NCBI GenBank assembly: GCA_028712075.1
Contig: JAQTQX010000004.1
Coordinates: 1 to 64,000, forward strand
Reading direction: 5' to 3'
Length of the DNA: 64,000 nt
Source of the DNA: Desulfuromonadaceae bacterium
Lineage (GTDB): Bacteria > Desulfobacterota > Desulfuromonadia > Geobacterales > Pseudopelobacteraceae
Shown: piece by piece, positions 8,508 to 17,411 of the stretch
Layout of the letters: every line of letters begins with the position of its first letter
Position numbering within the stretch: the stretch's first letter is position 1
Translations under genes and position numbers: made by a program
The notes under the pieces: model-generated
What the model was told of the DNA's origin: nothing
The model's input: the letters and a program-made list of their open reading frames with translations, nothing else
The model's database searches: none

Positions 8508-9298
8508 GTCAACTGGCCAACCGATCTACGAAGAATTACAATGACATCATCAATATCTACCCTGCCGTCGGGACTCGATTGTCGGGTTATCATGTCAAGA
8601 GGTGCGACATCAAGACGAGTAAAAAGCTCCATTGTCAGAGTTTCCAGACCAAGAACGTATCTGAGTGACAAGAGAGCATCGTTAAGCGTGCTGTAGCCGG
8701 TTACGTTAAGTCGAATATCCGATGACTGCGTCATATTGCCGGCAATATCATATGCAACAGCAAATACAGAATAGCTTTTTTCCTGTATTTCTGTTGGCCT
8801 CAGGGTGAAGTCAAATGGGGCCGTTCGCAAAGTGTCGTGAAGCACACTATCAACATAAAATTCTACCCTGGCAATGCCACCGGCATCAACAGCACTGACA
8901 CTCACGACAGTATTTCCTGTGGTGGTTCCATTATTCTTCGGAGAGATAATCGAAACAACAGGGGGAATTATGTCGTAAATCACGACAACATCTGACAGGA
9001 GGCTCTCAATGCCGGCTGTATTGTAAGCCGTCGCAGCAAGAGAGTAATTCAAAGCAGGATCAAGTCCGGTAAGAGTCACCGCTGTTGCAGTATGGACATC
9101 AATTGGTGACGCCCCCTCTGCAGCCCCGACTCCAGCAAAAGGCGCATCAGCTAATCCAACCTTATAATGGATTTTATACCCCTCAAGATCCGCCTCAGAA
9201 TTCGGGGTCCAGTGAACTGAAACATCGCGTGCGAAGCACAATGAATGTGTGAGAAACAAGAAAATGCTTGCCAGTAATAACTTTAAGCCACAATTCAT
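8501..9298 (-). CDS. Secreted fibronectin III / Big_7 protein with dockerin-like C-terminus
   Basis: A 265-residue protein with a signal peptide (MNCGLKLLLASIFLFLTHSL, then CFA/RD). Residues 25-105 are fibronectin III-like (VHWTPNSEADLEGYKIHY). Residues 110-200 are a Big_7-type Ig domain with the family phrases VARVEFYVD-like and AYDIAGN. The last 60 residues contain DVAPLD and DGRVDIDDVIVILRRSVG, a dockerin-like EF-hand calcium segment followed by a helix. The fibronectin and Ig modules closely resemble residues 221-390 of the giant protein at the left edge (LHWNANSESDVAGYRVYH), so the two share ancestry. The gene overlaps the lipoprotein gene downstream. Confidence 0.82.
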   Translation of the reverse strand: MNCGLKLLLASIFLFLTHSLCFARDVSVHWTPNSEADLEGYKIHYKVGLADAPFAGVGAAEGASPIDVHTATAVTLTGLDPALNYSLAATAYNTAGIESLLSDVVVIYDIIPPVVSIISPKNNGTTTGNTVVSVSAVDAGGIARVEFYVDSVLHDTLRTAPFDFTLRPTEIQEKSYSVFAVAYDIAGNMTQSSDIRLNVTGYSTLNDALLSLRYVLGLETLTMELFTRLDVAPLDMITRQSSPDGRVDIDDVIVILRRSVGQLTW

Positions 9299-9393
9299 TC
9301 ACAAAATCCCGTAACAAAATGCATTCAGCTTCAGAATTGCAGATAGAAAAAACTCTGGGCACTCACGCCATTAAACCCAAAAAAAGCATTTTA

Positions 9394-9530
9394 AACACGG
9401 AGAGACGGAGAACACGGAGTAAAATTGAAGAGTTACAGATAAAATATGAGGCCTTATGGTTCACCAAAAAGGTATTTATGTTTTCGACCTTAAGCCTTTG
9501 ATTTCTCAGTGTTCTCCGTGTCTCCGTGTT
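9394..9530. repeat. ACACGGAG-type palindromic repeat
   Basis: The left arm aacacggagagacggagaac and the right arm gttctccgtgtctccgtgtt are inverted copies around an AT-rich centre of about 90 bp. This is a short-motif palindromic element in the 510-bp gene-free gap 9299-9810. Confidence 0.75.
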
Positions 9531-9647
9531 ATTGAACTGTCGGTTTTAGGTTAAACAAAATCAAATAGCAGAAAACGCCAAACACACACCCTTTTGCTCA
9601 AAAAGGTACTTTATCAAGCCATGATAATTCACCAACTTGTTCCAGAC

Positions 9648-9758
9648 TCACCATCGGGTAGTGCCGTGAGTACGACACAGGTCAACAATCTTCATTCCGG
9701 CTTGGGCTTGTTTCAGGATACCGATGATCTGCTCTTCGGTGAATCGCCTTGGTTTCAT
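9648..9758 (-). pseudogene. IS3-family transposase OrfA remnant
   Basis: ATG at 9758 opens MKPRRFTEEQIIGILKQAQA and then GMKIVDLCRTHG before a stop at 9648. This matches the N-terminal helix-turn-helix of IS3-family (IS407/IS511-like) OrfA proteins, whose usual text is (S/T)EEQI(V/I)xILK...AG....DLCR.HG. Only 36 codons survive and no OrfB follows, so it is a decayed insertion sequence. Confidence 0.8.
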
Positions 9759-9810
9759 GTCCAGACTCCTTTTGGGGGTTCCAGACCGAAATCACTAAGT
9801 TTGCAATGGT

Positions 9811-10965
9811 TCATCTGGAGGGAGGGCTAGGAGGCAGAGGAGCACCGATTTTATATTTGTAACCATCACTGTTAACTGCGCCATTTGAGTCAACCACATA
9901 GAGGTAAGCAATCTGACCTGGTGTGAAATTTCCCGAGTTGAACGTAATGGTTATTTGACCGCTGCCCCATGCTGTAGGAGGCTGTATTTCGCAGTGAGTT
10001 TTTGCCCCCCATGTTGAGGTATCACACAATTCGACTCGTGCAAAAGTATTATCGATGTAAACATTGTCAAAATAAAATTTCATATTTCCGAGAGTTGTAG
10101 GTAAATTATTTGAATCATTTAAACTTTCCAATCCGTTGGTTATCATAAAATAACGCCATTTATCATCACCTACCGAATGTGTTATTAAATTATTCCACGT
10201 TGTCGTTAATACTCCATTACAATAGGAAAGTATTTGACCATCTGCTACATCAGGTGCAGAAGATAATTTAATTACTTGCTCAAATCTAAACCAAGTATTT
10301 TGGTCACCGTACATGTTTCGATTGCCGGGGGCAAAGGAATGGTCGAAGCCTGTTGCTCCAGATTTGGAATACACATTGCTACCACTGTTGTACCATCCCA
10401 ACTTAGTGGGTGGATCGTAGTATGCCGTAGTCGATGAAGTCCAAAAAGCATTGATATGGACACTAGATACATTTGTTTGTACATCAGGATAATTGTTTGC
10501 GTAATAAACATTTGGGTGACTAGACCAGCGCCACACCTTCCACTGATACCCACGGTTTGTATCATTTTTTTCAATAAAAATGTTGGCACTTAAATACATT
10601 TTATCAGAAATTGAATTAGCCCCTAAATCACGAATCATCTGATTATAAGAACCTTTATTGATATTGGTACTATCTAAGGCTTTACTACCACCATATGCTT
10701 TTGTATTTGAAACAACTGGATTTCCGGACAACCTTGTCCAACCTGAGGGGGGAACCCCCATCAAATCCGATTCTAAATTATCGAAAACTAAAGGCTCAGC
10801 GCTCGGTTTTGTACCAAAATTATTGCCTGATATAACAATATCTTGATTACTCAACGGTGGTCTTGATAATGACAATATACTGGGTGCAGCACAAACCGAC
10901 CCACTAAGCGTAAAACTTGCAAATAATATAGCATTAACTATAACCCAAAACTGACTTGTGTTCAT
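9811..10965 (-). CDS. Secreted protein with TIG/IPT-like N-terminus and lectin/lyase-like core, 384 aa
   Basis: I start it at ATG 10965, which has GGGGAGG seven nt upstream and opens a signal peptide (MNTSQFWVIVNAILFASFTL, ending VCAA). The track start at 11046 adds 27 unlikely residues. Mature residues about 30-80 resemble an IPT/TIG domain (ILSLSRPPLSNQDIVISGNN). The central 200 residues are rich in Trp, Tyr and Asn (YQWKVWRW, WFRFEQVIKLSS, KFYFDNVYID), like the jelly-roll folds of polysaccharide lyases and carbohydrate-binding domains. No catalytic residues can be assigned. A last beta domain ends in a Pro-rich tail (PLPPSPPSR). Base composition is AT-rich compared with the flanks, so lateral transfer is possible. 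Confidence 0.7.
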   Translation of the reverse strand: MNTSQFWVIVNAILFASFTLSGSVCAAPSILSLSRPPLSNQDIVISGNNFGTKPSAEPLVFDNLESDLMGVPPSGWTRLSGNPVVSNTKAYGGSKALDSTNINKGSYNQMIRDLGANSISDKMYLSANIFIEKNDTNRGYQWKVWRWSSHPNVYYANNYPDVQTNVSSVHINAFWTSSTTAYYDPPTKLGWYNSGSNVYSKSGATGFDHSFAPGNRNMYGDQNTWFRFEQVIKLSSAPDVADGQILSYCNGVLTTTWNNLITHSVGDDKWRYFMITNGLESLNDSNNLPTTLGNMKFYFDNVYIDNTFARVELCDTSTWGAKTHCEIQPPTAWGSGQITITFNSGNFTPGQIAYLYVVDSNGAVNSDGYKYKIGAPLPPSPPSR

Positions 10966-11246
10966 AAAGCCGCCTCCCCTCTCGCATAAACGATACCTTT
11001 CAAAGTAACGCAACTGAGGTGTCCTGTCAATCGTGGACACTGACATCTCAGGCGGCCACCGCCAGTATATTGAAATTCTTTACACTACCCACTACCGTCA
11101 CATGGCGGCATCTCCTTTCGGTTTATTTGACAGTTCGGTTTCTGGGGGGAAGTCACAATGGGGTAAGGTCAAACTCACAACATGTACGTTTGATAGTTCA
11201 CTCAATAATATTGCTTTACCTTCTGCTAAGTAAAATCAACTTTGCT

Positions 11247-12005
11247 TCAAAGCGAATAATAGTTGTCTAATTTTAGAAAATTAGGTGTTAGATTCATCCA
11301 GTTAGATGATTTAAGCAGTTCAACCTCTGCATTATACGGTTCATACGTGGTACCCGGGTGAACCATTAATTCTATCGAGCTCAAATGAGGAAGAGTACCA
11401 TTCTCAATAATTTTATAAAAAGTTGAAAAACCGCAAAAACCTTCTGCGCTCCTTGTTGACCATATTTTGCGCAATGCAATACTGAATACAATTTTTTTTA
11501 TGTGCCTTACTATCGACATCCGCTGCCCTGGAGGGAGCAAATTAATAGTATTTCTGACCCTTAGGATGCCAAACTGCCGTTGTAGCGACTTTAAAACAAT
11601 AAACAACTGAGGCATAGTATGAATATGTTGGTGAGAATCAAAATGGCTTATAGTGATGCCAAAATCAACAACTCTCTGTACCTGAGCAATTAACTCCATT
11701 TGTAGTGCATTAGTAAGATTCTTTGAAAACGGGGCACCAAATATTTTTTCAGAAAGACTACCATCTTCGCTAAGTATACGTTCTAGATAATGTGATCTTG
11801 TGAGTGGCTTAAAAACGGTCAGGTTCAAGTGTACGCCAAACGAACAGTTCGGAAATCGGTATATGTTTTCAACAGCATGCTCAAATGCAGGAGCATTGGA
11901 AATAATTGATGCTGAAGTAACCAAACCCTGTTCCATCAACTCAAATATTTTATTATTCACCGTCTCACTTGCACCAAGATCATCAGCGTTGACAATTACT
12001 AGCAC
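11247..12005 (-). CDS. ChbG/YdjC-family carbohydrate deacetylase
   Basis: A 252-residue protein with a GTG start (GTG CTA GTA). The metal-binding motifs of the YdjC/ChbG family are all present: NADDLG at residues 6-11, GVHLNLT near 72, FDSHQHIH near 120 and the late HPGT. Family members remove acetyl groups from N-acetylated oligosaccharides. In polysaccharide loci they are thought to trim or modify glycan intermediates. The gene follows a GT2 gene by 31 bp and belongs to the AT-rich block 9.8-15.5 kb. Confidence 0.85.
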   Translation of the reverse strand: MLVIVNADDLGASETVNNKIFELMEQGLVTSASIISNAPAFEHAVENIYRFPNCSFGVHLNLTVFKPLTRSHYLERILSEDGSLSEKIFGAPFSKNLTNALQMELIAQVQRVVDFGITISHFDSHQHIHTMPQLFIVLKSLQRQFGILRVRNTINLLPPGQRMSIVRHIKKIVFSIALRKIWSTRSAEGFCGFSTFYKIIENGTLPHLSSIELMVHPGTTYEPYNAEVELLKSSNWMNLTPNFLKLDNYYSL

Positions 12006-12036
12006 ATTTCAATCCCTTTTACTTAATTTTGTACCT

Positions 12037-13041
12037 TCATGCACCGTTACCGGTCATAACGTACTTGATTTTTAAATAATAATTGAAAATCAGTCCTACG
12101 CTTCTGCCTACAAAATAAAAATAGTAAATGATATTTAACTGCAACAATTTTATTATAGCACTTGAAATATCATTATGTTGTTTATTCCACGCAATCACTT
12201 TCTTTAAAGGTTGAATATTTATGATACAAGTTATCAGCACGACTACACATGAAATGTAAAACATCTGTGCATGACAATAAACAAGCAAAGGAAAAATAAA
12301 GTGACAAATAATGAATACATTTGTCGCAATAAAAAGTTTATTAGTAAGAGGATTGGTTATATCAATTGAGTTTTTTGAGTGCCATATTTGCCTTTTAGTA
12401 ATTTCGAGCACGCTTTTTGGATAGCCTTGATGAATAACAAAACACTGCTTTAATGACAGCAATTGAAACCCTTTGGAAGTAATTGCGATAGATAATTTAT
12501 CATCTTCTCCTGCCGAAAGCACTTCATCAAATCCTCCACATTCACAGAACACTTCTCGACTCACAATGAAATTTGCACCAGGCAGATATTTAGTAATGAG
12601 AGTTTCACTCCCCTGACCTGAAACCCAAGCTTTTTCCAACCAAGTACCATTTTCCTTTACTAAACACCCCCCCCCCACTGCTCCAATACCAGAGCGAAAC
12701 AAAAAAACCAGGGCATCCTCCAGCCACTGTTTCGGCACGATACAATCCGCATCAGTAAAAGCCAGAATTTCACCTGTTGATTCAGCAAAACCTGCATTCC
12801 TGACTGCACCTACTTTTACACCAGGCTTCTCAATTAATTTTACAGGATACCCCCTGGCAATGCTGTTTGTATTATCAGTTGATCCATTATCAACCACAAT
12901 AATTTCGAGCTTATCTTTGGGGTATTCCAGACTAATAACAGAGCTGAGGCACTCCCCAATGTATCTGTCTTCATTGAAAGCAGGAATAATCACTGACACT
13001 TTCGGAAAAGCTTGTTCCATATTTTTGAACTCTGTACTCAT
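12037..13041 (-). CDS. Family 2 glycosyltransferase with C-terminal membrane helices
   Basis: A 334-residue protein. The GT-A core shows VSVIIPAFNEDRYI near the N-terminus, VVDNGSTD, and the DxD-type AFTDADC. The acceptor region contains GGFDEVLSAGEDDKLS, the ED motif for base catalysis. Residues about 235-320 form two or more membrane helices, so the enzyme is membrane-bound and probably adds a sugar to an undecaprenyl-linked intermediate. The codons for VGGGC contain a run of ten G (plus-strand C10, 12667-12676). A one-base slip there would shift the frame and remove most of the protein. As sequenced, the gene is in frame (on). Confidence 0.9.
   Translation of the reverse strand: MSTEFKNMEQAFPKVSVIIPAFNEDRYIGECLSSVISLEYPKDKLEIIVVDNGSTDNTNSIARGYPVKLIEKPGVKVGAVRNAGFAESTGEILAFTDADCIVPKQWLEDALVFLFRSGIGAVGGGCLVKENGTWLEKAWVSGQGSETLITKYLPGANFIVSREVFCECGGFDEVLSAGEDDKLSIAITSKGFQLLSLKQCFVIHQGYPKSVLEITKRQIWHSKNSIDITNPLTNKLFIATNVFIICHFIFPLLVYCHAQMFYISCVVVLITCIINIQPLKKVIAWNKQHNDISSAIIKLLQLNIIYYFYFVGRSVGLIFNYYLKIKYVMTGNGA
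12667..12676 (-). repeat. G10 homopolymer inside glycosyltransferase gene
   Basis: Ten consecutive C on the plus strand (G on the coding strand) lie about one third into the GT2 reading frame. No other poly-C or poly-G run this long was noticed in the window. Such tracts are typical of slipped-strand phase variation. Confidence 0.9.
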
Positions 13042-13056
13042 AGGATGGAAAAGGGA

Positions 13057-14163
13057 TTATGGGCTGTGGGCGATGCCAATTCTACGCATCAATGCTCGTA
13101 ATATTATTTGTATATTGTAATACACATTGGTTTTAAAGAAATTCTTAAAAAAATTCTTATAGTTAGTTCTGTATATTTCACCACTGATTTTCTGCTGAAT
13201 TGCTTCCATTTGAACATCCGGCAAACATGCCCCGCTTCGAATATTGGAACTAAGATTATGTATTTTGGCTATAAATTGGTCACTTTGTGACTTATTCATA
13301 AGATAAGGGCAATAATCATCTTTTATTTCGATAGGGACAATTTTACTTCCTGCGATTCCATTACTATTTATACTAATGACTAGTGCAAACGACTTATTTG
13401 CAGGGTCTGCATCCATATCAAAAATAAAATTCCCCAAACTATAGGCAATAAGTCCACCATTATATTCTTCTATTCCCTGCGGTGCATGGGAGTGATGCCC
13501 CAATATTATTGTTACACCACAATCAACAAGCTTGTGACAAAGTTCACGCTGCTCCAAAGATATTGAGTCCATAAATTCATATCCCCAATGCAACGAACAC
13601 ACTAATAAGCCATTAAAGCTAGTTCTTATTTTCTGAATATCTCGCAAAATATCATCAGCATTTTCCCGTAAAGAGTACGGTGCTTTTAACATTGGATGGT
13701 ACTGTTCATAGTGCAAAGAATAGCCGACAAAACCAATGACGAAACCATTAAGCTCAAATGTTGCAAAGTTTCTATTAGAATAATCATCGCCGATAATCTT
13801 GACGCCTTTACTTGCAAGATTGTCAATTGTATCAATATATGGCTCCATGCCATGCTGGAATATGTGATTATTAGCGATATTTACAACATTAAATCCTGAT
13901 CTGCTGATTATATCGGTGAAATCAGATTTTCCTCTTATTTCAACTGACGAAATGTCATAGACATTCCTGCCCTTATCACTAAGAACGCTTTCAATATTTC
14001 CAAAACAAATATCATGACCATCTATAATTGTTTTAATTTTTTCGACAAAATAATCTTTCCCATTTCTGTAAATACTGTCTTTTACACCGCATCCTGTCTT
14101 AAGTGGCGTATCCGCCAAAAAAATATCTCCAACCGCCAATAGATTGATTGACTCATTTTTCAT
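13057..14163 (-). CDS. CapA-family (poly-gamma-glutamate capsule type) metallophosphatase-like protein
   Basis: A 368-residue protein starting at ATG 14163, which overlaps the end of the upstream gene by 11 nt. The track start at 14226 is a read-through into that gene. Motifs of the CapA family (calcineurin-like fold) are clear: LLAVGDIFL, FGNIES, NIANNHIFQHG, SLHWGYE and ILGHHSHAPQG. CapA/PgsA proteins take part in capsule polymer assembly or anchoring, but their chemistry is poorly defined. No signal peptide is seen, so the protein looks cytoplasmic. Location between a CapK/PaaK-like gene and a GT2 gene supports a role in modifying surface polymer. Confidence 0.85.
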   Translation of the reverse strand: MKNESINLLAVGDIFLADTPLKTGCGVKDSIYRNGKDYFVEKIKTIIDGHDICFGNIESVLSDKGRNVYDISSVEIRGKSDFTDIISRSGFNVVNIANNHIFQHGMEPYIDTIDNLASKGVKIIGDDYSNRNFATFELNGFVIGFVGYSLHYEQYHPMLKAPYSLRENADDILRDIQKIRTSFNGLLVCSLHWGYEFMDSISLEQRELCHKLVDCGVTIILGHHSHAPQGIEEYNGGLIAYSLGNFIFDMDADPANKSFALVISINSNGIAGSKIVPIEIKDDYCPYLMNKSQSDQFIAKIHNLSSNIRSGACLPDVQMEAIQQKISGEIYRTNYKNFFKNFFKTNVYYNIQIILRALMRRIGIAHSP

Positions 14164-15511
14164 GATTTTTGTCTTTATTGATATTTGACAAAACGAATTT
14201 TCTCTTTCCCGTTTTAATTTCATCAATTTTTTGTACTATCTGGAAATGTACTTTCAAATTATTATCGCCTTTATCTAAAATTTCATTTCTTATTTTATTC
14301 AATAACGTTTCACTAAGCATATCATTGGCTACCAACTGGACATTTAAATTAGTAACGTCTTCCTGAATAACTCGAAAATTATCGATTTCAGGATAATATT
14401 CAAAAAGTCCTGTGAAAAAATGAACAATCAACTTGTTACCGTTAGGTGTATAAATAAAGTCGGAATCTCTACCATCTATCTTTTCCAGAATATCGTAACC
14501 ACGTCCGCATGAGCACGACTCTTCCTTACACATTCGTCCCACATCGCCAACTTTGTATCTAATAAACGGCATTGCCCCAGGTTCAAGACACGTCAGCACA
14601 ATATTGCCCATCTCTCCCCGTGGTACCGGCATGCCAGCATCATCGACAATCTCCACAATTACATGAGGCATAAAAATATGATATTTATTGTTGCCAGCGG
14701 GACACTGAGCAGCAACCTGAATGCCTTCACCGCAGCCATAAGTGTCTGTTACCCGGCATTGAAACTGTTCTTCAATGCACTTCCTGAAGTGTTCATAGAG
14801 ATTGTCGCCCCAGGTAACAACTCCGCTCATATTAAGTTTTAAGTCAACTTCTCTAGCGCGATTTGCCAGGGCAAACATACTGCCGGGATACCCCATTAAA
14901 TATTTGATATTCTTTTGTTTAATTATATCAAGATAGTAGTCCAGACGTGCATCACTCAGATCAAACGCGGATGCGTAATACGTATTAAAAACCAGATCTT
15001 TTATTTTTTTAACGACACCTCTTTTAAGAGACATGCCGGTTTGAAACACGGCGTCGCCTTGCTGCCAACCGGAATAGTTTGCCCGCATCAGCATAAGTGC
15101 GCGTGCCTGACTCATAGTCTGATTATCAACCATGACCGCAAAAGGATTACCGGAGGAACCACTGGTAAAGTATTCCTTAACCGGCCAGTTGGTTTTACGT
15201 GTGCAGCCATTTGGATAACTGGCTTTCAAATCCTTCTTGGAGACAATTGGCAGTTTATGCATTTCATTTATAGTTTTAATCAGACTGACGTCAATCCCAT
15301 GTTGCGCGTATAAATCTCTATAGAATGGCACCTCCTCGACAGCGGTGCTTAAAAGACGTAGCAATTTATCAGTCTGATATGCTAGCAGTTTTTCCCGTGG
15401 CCACCATTGTGCTTGATCGAAAAACGCGTGCCATTCCATAACCTGCTGGCCGGAAAGCTTGTCAGCAATTTTCAGGAACGAAGAGTTCAAAAATAATTTG
15501 CGAATGGGCAT
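14153..15511 (-). CDS. CapK/PaaK-type AMP-binding (adenylate-forming) protein
   Basis: A 452-residue protein of the phenylacetate-CoA ligase / coenzyme F390 synthetase superfamily. The ATP-binding P-loop-like motif appears as YFTSGSSGNPFAV. The core has TDTYGCGEGIQ, VLTCLEPGAMPFIRYKVGDV and the hinge region KIDGRDSDF. Members in capsule loci (CapK) activate carboxylic acids as adenylates, perhaps for attachment to sugars. It fits the GNAT and ATP-grasp enzymes elsewhere in the locus, all of which form amide or ester bonds. It ends 2 bp from the start-side GT4 gene and overlaps capA. The substrate is unknown. Confidence 0.88.
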   Translation of the reverse strand: MPIRKLFLNSSFLKIADKLSGQQVMEWHAFFDQAQWWPREKLLAYQTDKLLRLLSTAVEEVPFYRDLYAQHGIDVSLIKTINEMHKLPIVSKKDLKASYPNGCTRKTNWPVKEYFTSGSSGNPFAVMVDNQTMSQARALMLMRANYSGWQQGDAVFQTGMSLKRGVVKKIKDLVFNTYYASAFDLSDARLDYYLDIIKQKNIKYLMGYPGSMFALANRAREVDLKLNMSGVVTWGDNLYEHFRKCIEEQFQCRVTDTYGCGEGIQVAAQCPAGNNKYHIFMPHVIVEIVDDAGMPVPRGEMGNIVLTCLEPGAMPFIRYKVGDVGRMCKEESCSCGRGYDILEKIDGRDSDFIYTPNGNKLIVHFFTGLFEYYPEIDNFRVIQEDVTNLNVQLVANDMLSETLLNKIRNEILDKGDNNLKVHFQIVQKIDEIKTGKRKFVLSNINKDKNHEK

Positions 15512-15512
15512 T

Positions 15513-16673
15513 TTAACGCATCCTTTGAGAAATAAGTGACTGCAATGAAGTCACCGTAGATGTTACGTCATAGCGCTCCACTGCCAACGGTGCAAAATCA
15601 GCAAAAATATTTCGCATGTCATTCTCCATAAAGAGTTTTATTTCATTTATGAAGGCATTCAGGTCTTTAGACGGAACAAGATGTGTTGGAGTATTTGCTG
15701 CAACTTCACGTAAACCAATACAGCCAAATGCCAATAGCGGTGTACCGCAGGCTAGCACTTCCATTGGCAGGAGAGGACAAGCCTCCCATAACGAAGGCAT
15801 CACAACCAGGTCGAGCCCCTTTATCACACTCGCCACATTTGGCGTAAAAGGCAAAAACTTGAAGTATTCATCCAAACCACGCGCTGTAATGGCAGCCTTT
15901 TCCTCACGGATGAACGCACCATCCCCGAATGTCAATACAAGCGGTTTCTTCGGCAAATTCCCTGATTTTTTCAATTGTTCTATTGCATCGACGAGATACA
16001 CAAACCCCTTTTGCGCCATAAAACGACCCAAAAAACCAATCAGAAAAAAATCTTCACCTACTCCCAACTCACTACGCAAATCCCTCGGTACAGCATTTAC
16101 AAAACGATCACTTTCAATACCGTTCAAAATTACAACACATTTACCGTTTTTTCTTGCGAATGCGGGGAAGAACTCAAGCAGGTTCGCTTGGGCATCGTGA
16201 CTGACAGAATGTATGGTATTCACCAACGACAGCGCTGCTCCCATTCCGATCTTCTTGATCCGCCCGGAGAACCCTCTGAATTGGGCATTTGAAAGGACAT
16301 CGTGTGATGTAAGAATATGTGGAGTCCGGAAGAGGAATGCCGGTAACGCTGCACAGATACCAGAAGTAAAACCTTGCGAATGAACCAGATCGTACCGACC
16401 GCGCATGAGTAACTTGACTGTAGCTATGGAGAGTTCATACGCCGAAGGTCGTTCAGATACTTTTATTATTTCGAAATCAAGCCCTTCAAGATCAGCAGCC
16501 AACACATTAAGCTCAGAATTATCCGGCCCGAGAATGGTAAAATGATACTGCTTTGGGTCAAAACGGCGGTACACATAGCGCATGAAGGTGCGGATGCCGC
16601 CCACCGGCCAGCGCACTACCAGCAGAATCCTTTTTTTGCGTACTGTGACATTATTGTTTTCAGTTGCTTTCAT
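15513..16673 (-). CDS. Family 4 glycosyltransferase
   Basis: A 386-residue GT-B enzyme. I choose ATG 16673 (MKATENNNV) because AGGAAG lies eight nt upstream. The longer track ORF to 16778 reads through an intergenic repeat. The N-domain has VVRWPVGGIRTFMRYVYRRF. The C-domain has GFLGRFMAQKG, the nucleotide-sugar-binding stretch, and MPSLWEACPLLPMEVLACGTP, with the E-x7-E motif typical of GT4. It probably transfers a hexose from NDP-sugar to the lipid-linked repeat unit. It lies 1-2 bp from the CapK-like gene, so they are co-transcribed. Confidence 0.9.
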   Translation of the reverse strand: MKATENNNVTVRKKRILLVVRWPVGGIRTFMRYVYRRFDPKQYHFTILGPDNSELNVLAADLEGLDFEIIKVSERPSAYELSIATVKLLMRGRYDLVHSQGFTSGICAALPAFLFRTPHILTSHDVLSNAQFRGFSGRIKKIGMGAALSLVNTIHSVSHDAQANLLEFFPAFARKNGKCVVILNGIESDRFVNAVPRDLRSELGVGEDFFLIGFLGRFMAQKGFVYLVDAIEQLKKSGNLPKKPLVLTFGDGAFIREEKAAITARGLDEYFKFLPFTPNVASVIKGLDLVVMPSLWEACPLLPMEVLACGTPLLAFGCIGLREVAANTPTHLVPSKDLNAFINEIKLFMENDMRNIFADFAPLAVERYDVTSTVTSLQSLISQRMR

Positions 16674-16719
16674 TTTAGCACTTCCTGTCAACCTGATTAG
16701 CACTGATCTCCCACTTTTT

Positions 16720-16806
16720 TTCCTGGAGGTCAGGAGGGGGATGGGGGATGATTTCTGCTTGATATAACCCATCCCCACCCCAACCCTCCCCTTGAAAGGG
16801 AGGAGG
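16720..16806. repeat. CCATCCCCACCCC...CCTCCCCTTGAAAGGGAGG palindromic repeat (family D, copy 1)
   Basis: The segments ggagggggatgggggatga and cccatccccaccccaaccct are inverted. They are followed by a short hairpin ccctccccttgaaagggagg. The same motif occurs at 31440-31484, where it lies in frame inside a glycosyltransferase gene. Confidence 0.8.
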
Positions 16807-16967
16807 CTATTTAAGGTTAGGTCTACTTATTCCCGTCAATTAGTTCTCTATACCACATCTCCAGCACCATAAGAGTCCAGATAATATAACTGTGATCACG
16901 CCGTCCCGGTACTCTGCCACCATGTTTTTCAGGTAAGCGGCGTTGAAATAACCCCAAGTCTTTCTGC

Positions 16968-17160
16968 TTTTGAAGTTATCCGCCGTTATCCCTTTCATCC
17001 CTGTGAATAAATGATTCTGTTTTGACTTCAAAGGCTTTTTAACAGGGATAAGGAAAGATAAAGGCGGATGAAACCTGAAAGATAAAGATCTATTTTGTTT
17101 AACTCCAAGTATTCGTTTCGCTTTTGAAGTTATCCGCCGTGATCCCTTTTATCCCTATTT
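16968..17160. repeat. Family A inverted repeats (copies 2 and partial)
   Basis: A right arm (gttatccgccgttatccctt, then catccctgtg) at 16975-17005 is followed by a full unit. Its left arm starts aacagggataaggaaagat near 17040 and its right arm gttatccgccgtgatccctt ends near 17155. Confidence 0.75.
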
Positions 17161-17328
17161 ATGCCTCACCCGCTCCGCTTAAGCCGTAAAGGCGCCAAAA
17201 GAAACTGTTCGGCACATGCTTAAACTTATGAAAAAGTTTGTCGTATTCTTCCACAGAACTTGCAGATATAAAATAGAAGATGACAGGTATTCTTGTCTCA
17301 ATTCACCACATAACAATAATACGTATTT

Positions 17329-17411
17329 CTTTGCGACTTCGCGGCTTTGCGTGAGAAAAGACTATTTATCTCGCCCGCTTCGCTCAAGCCGCCAAGGCGC
17401 TAAGAGAATCA
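17329..17411. repeat. TTTGCGACTTCGCGGCTTTGCGTGA element, left copy
   Basis: The stretch begins tttctttgcgacttcgcggc and ends gccaaggcgctaagag. A near-identical copy sits at about 17800-17886 on the other side of the GxxExxY gene, with a partial third copy at 17927-17975. The two complete copies flank that gene as direct repeats. Confidence 0.8.

Larger units (their letters stand above)
16674..17408. other. Gene-free interval made of dispersed repeats
   Basis: This 735-bp gap contains the CCATCCCCACCCC element, one and a half family A inverted repeats and the left copy of the TTTGCGACTTCGCGG element. The ORF 16840-17031 is a translation of repeat sequence and is not supported as a gene. Confidence 0.7.

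Noticed and set aside
11020-11160. Possible insertion-sequence end (TGTCCTGTCAATCGTGGACAC region)
   Set aside because: It contains short inverted segments but no partner end or transposase text could be identified; listed only as a candidate for an ISfinder search.
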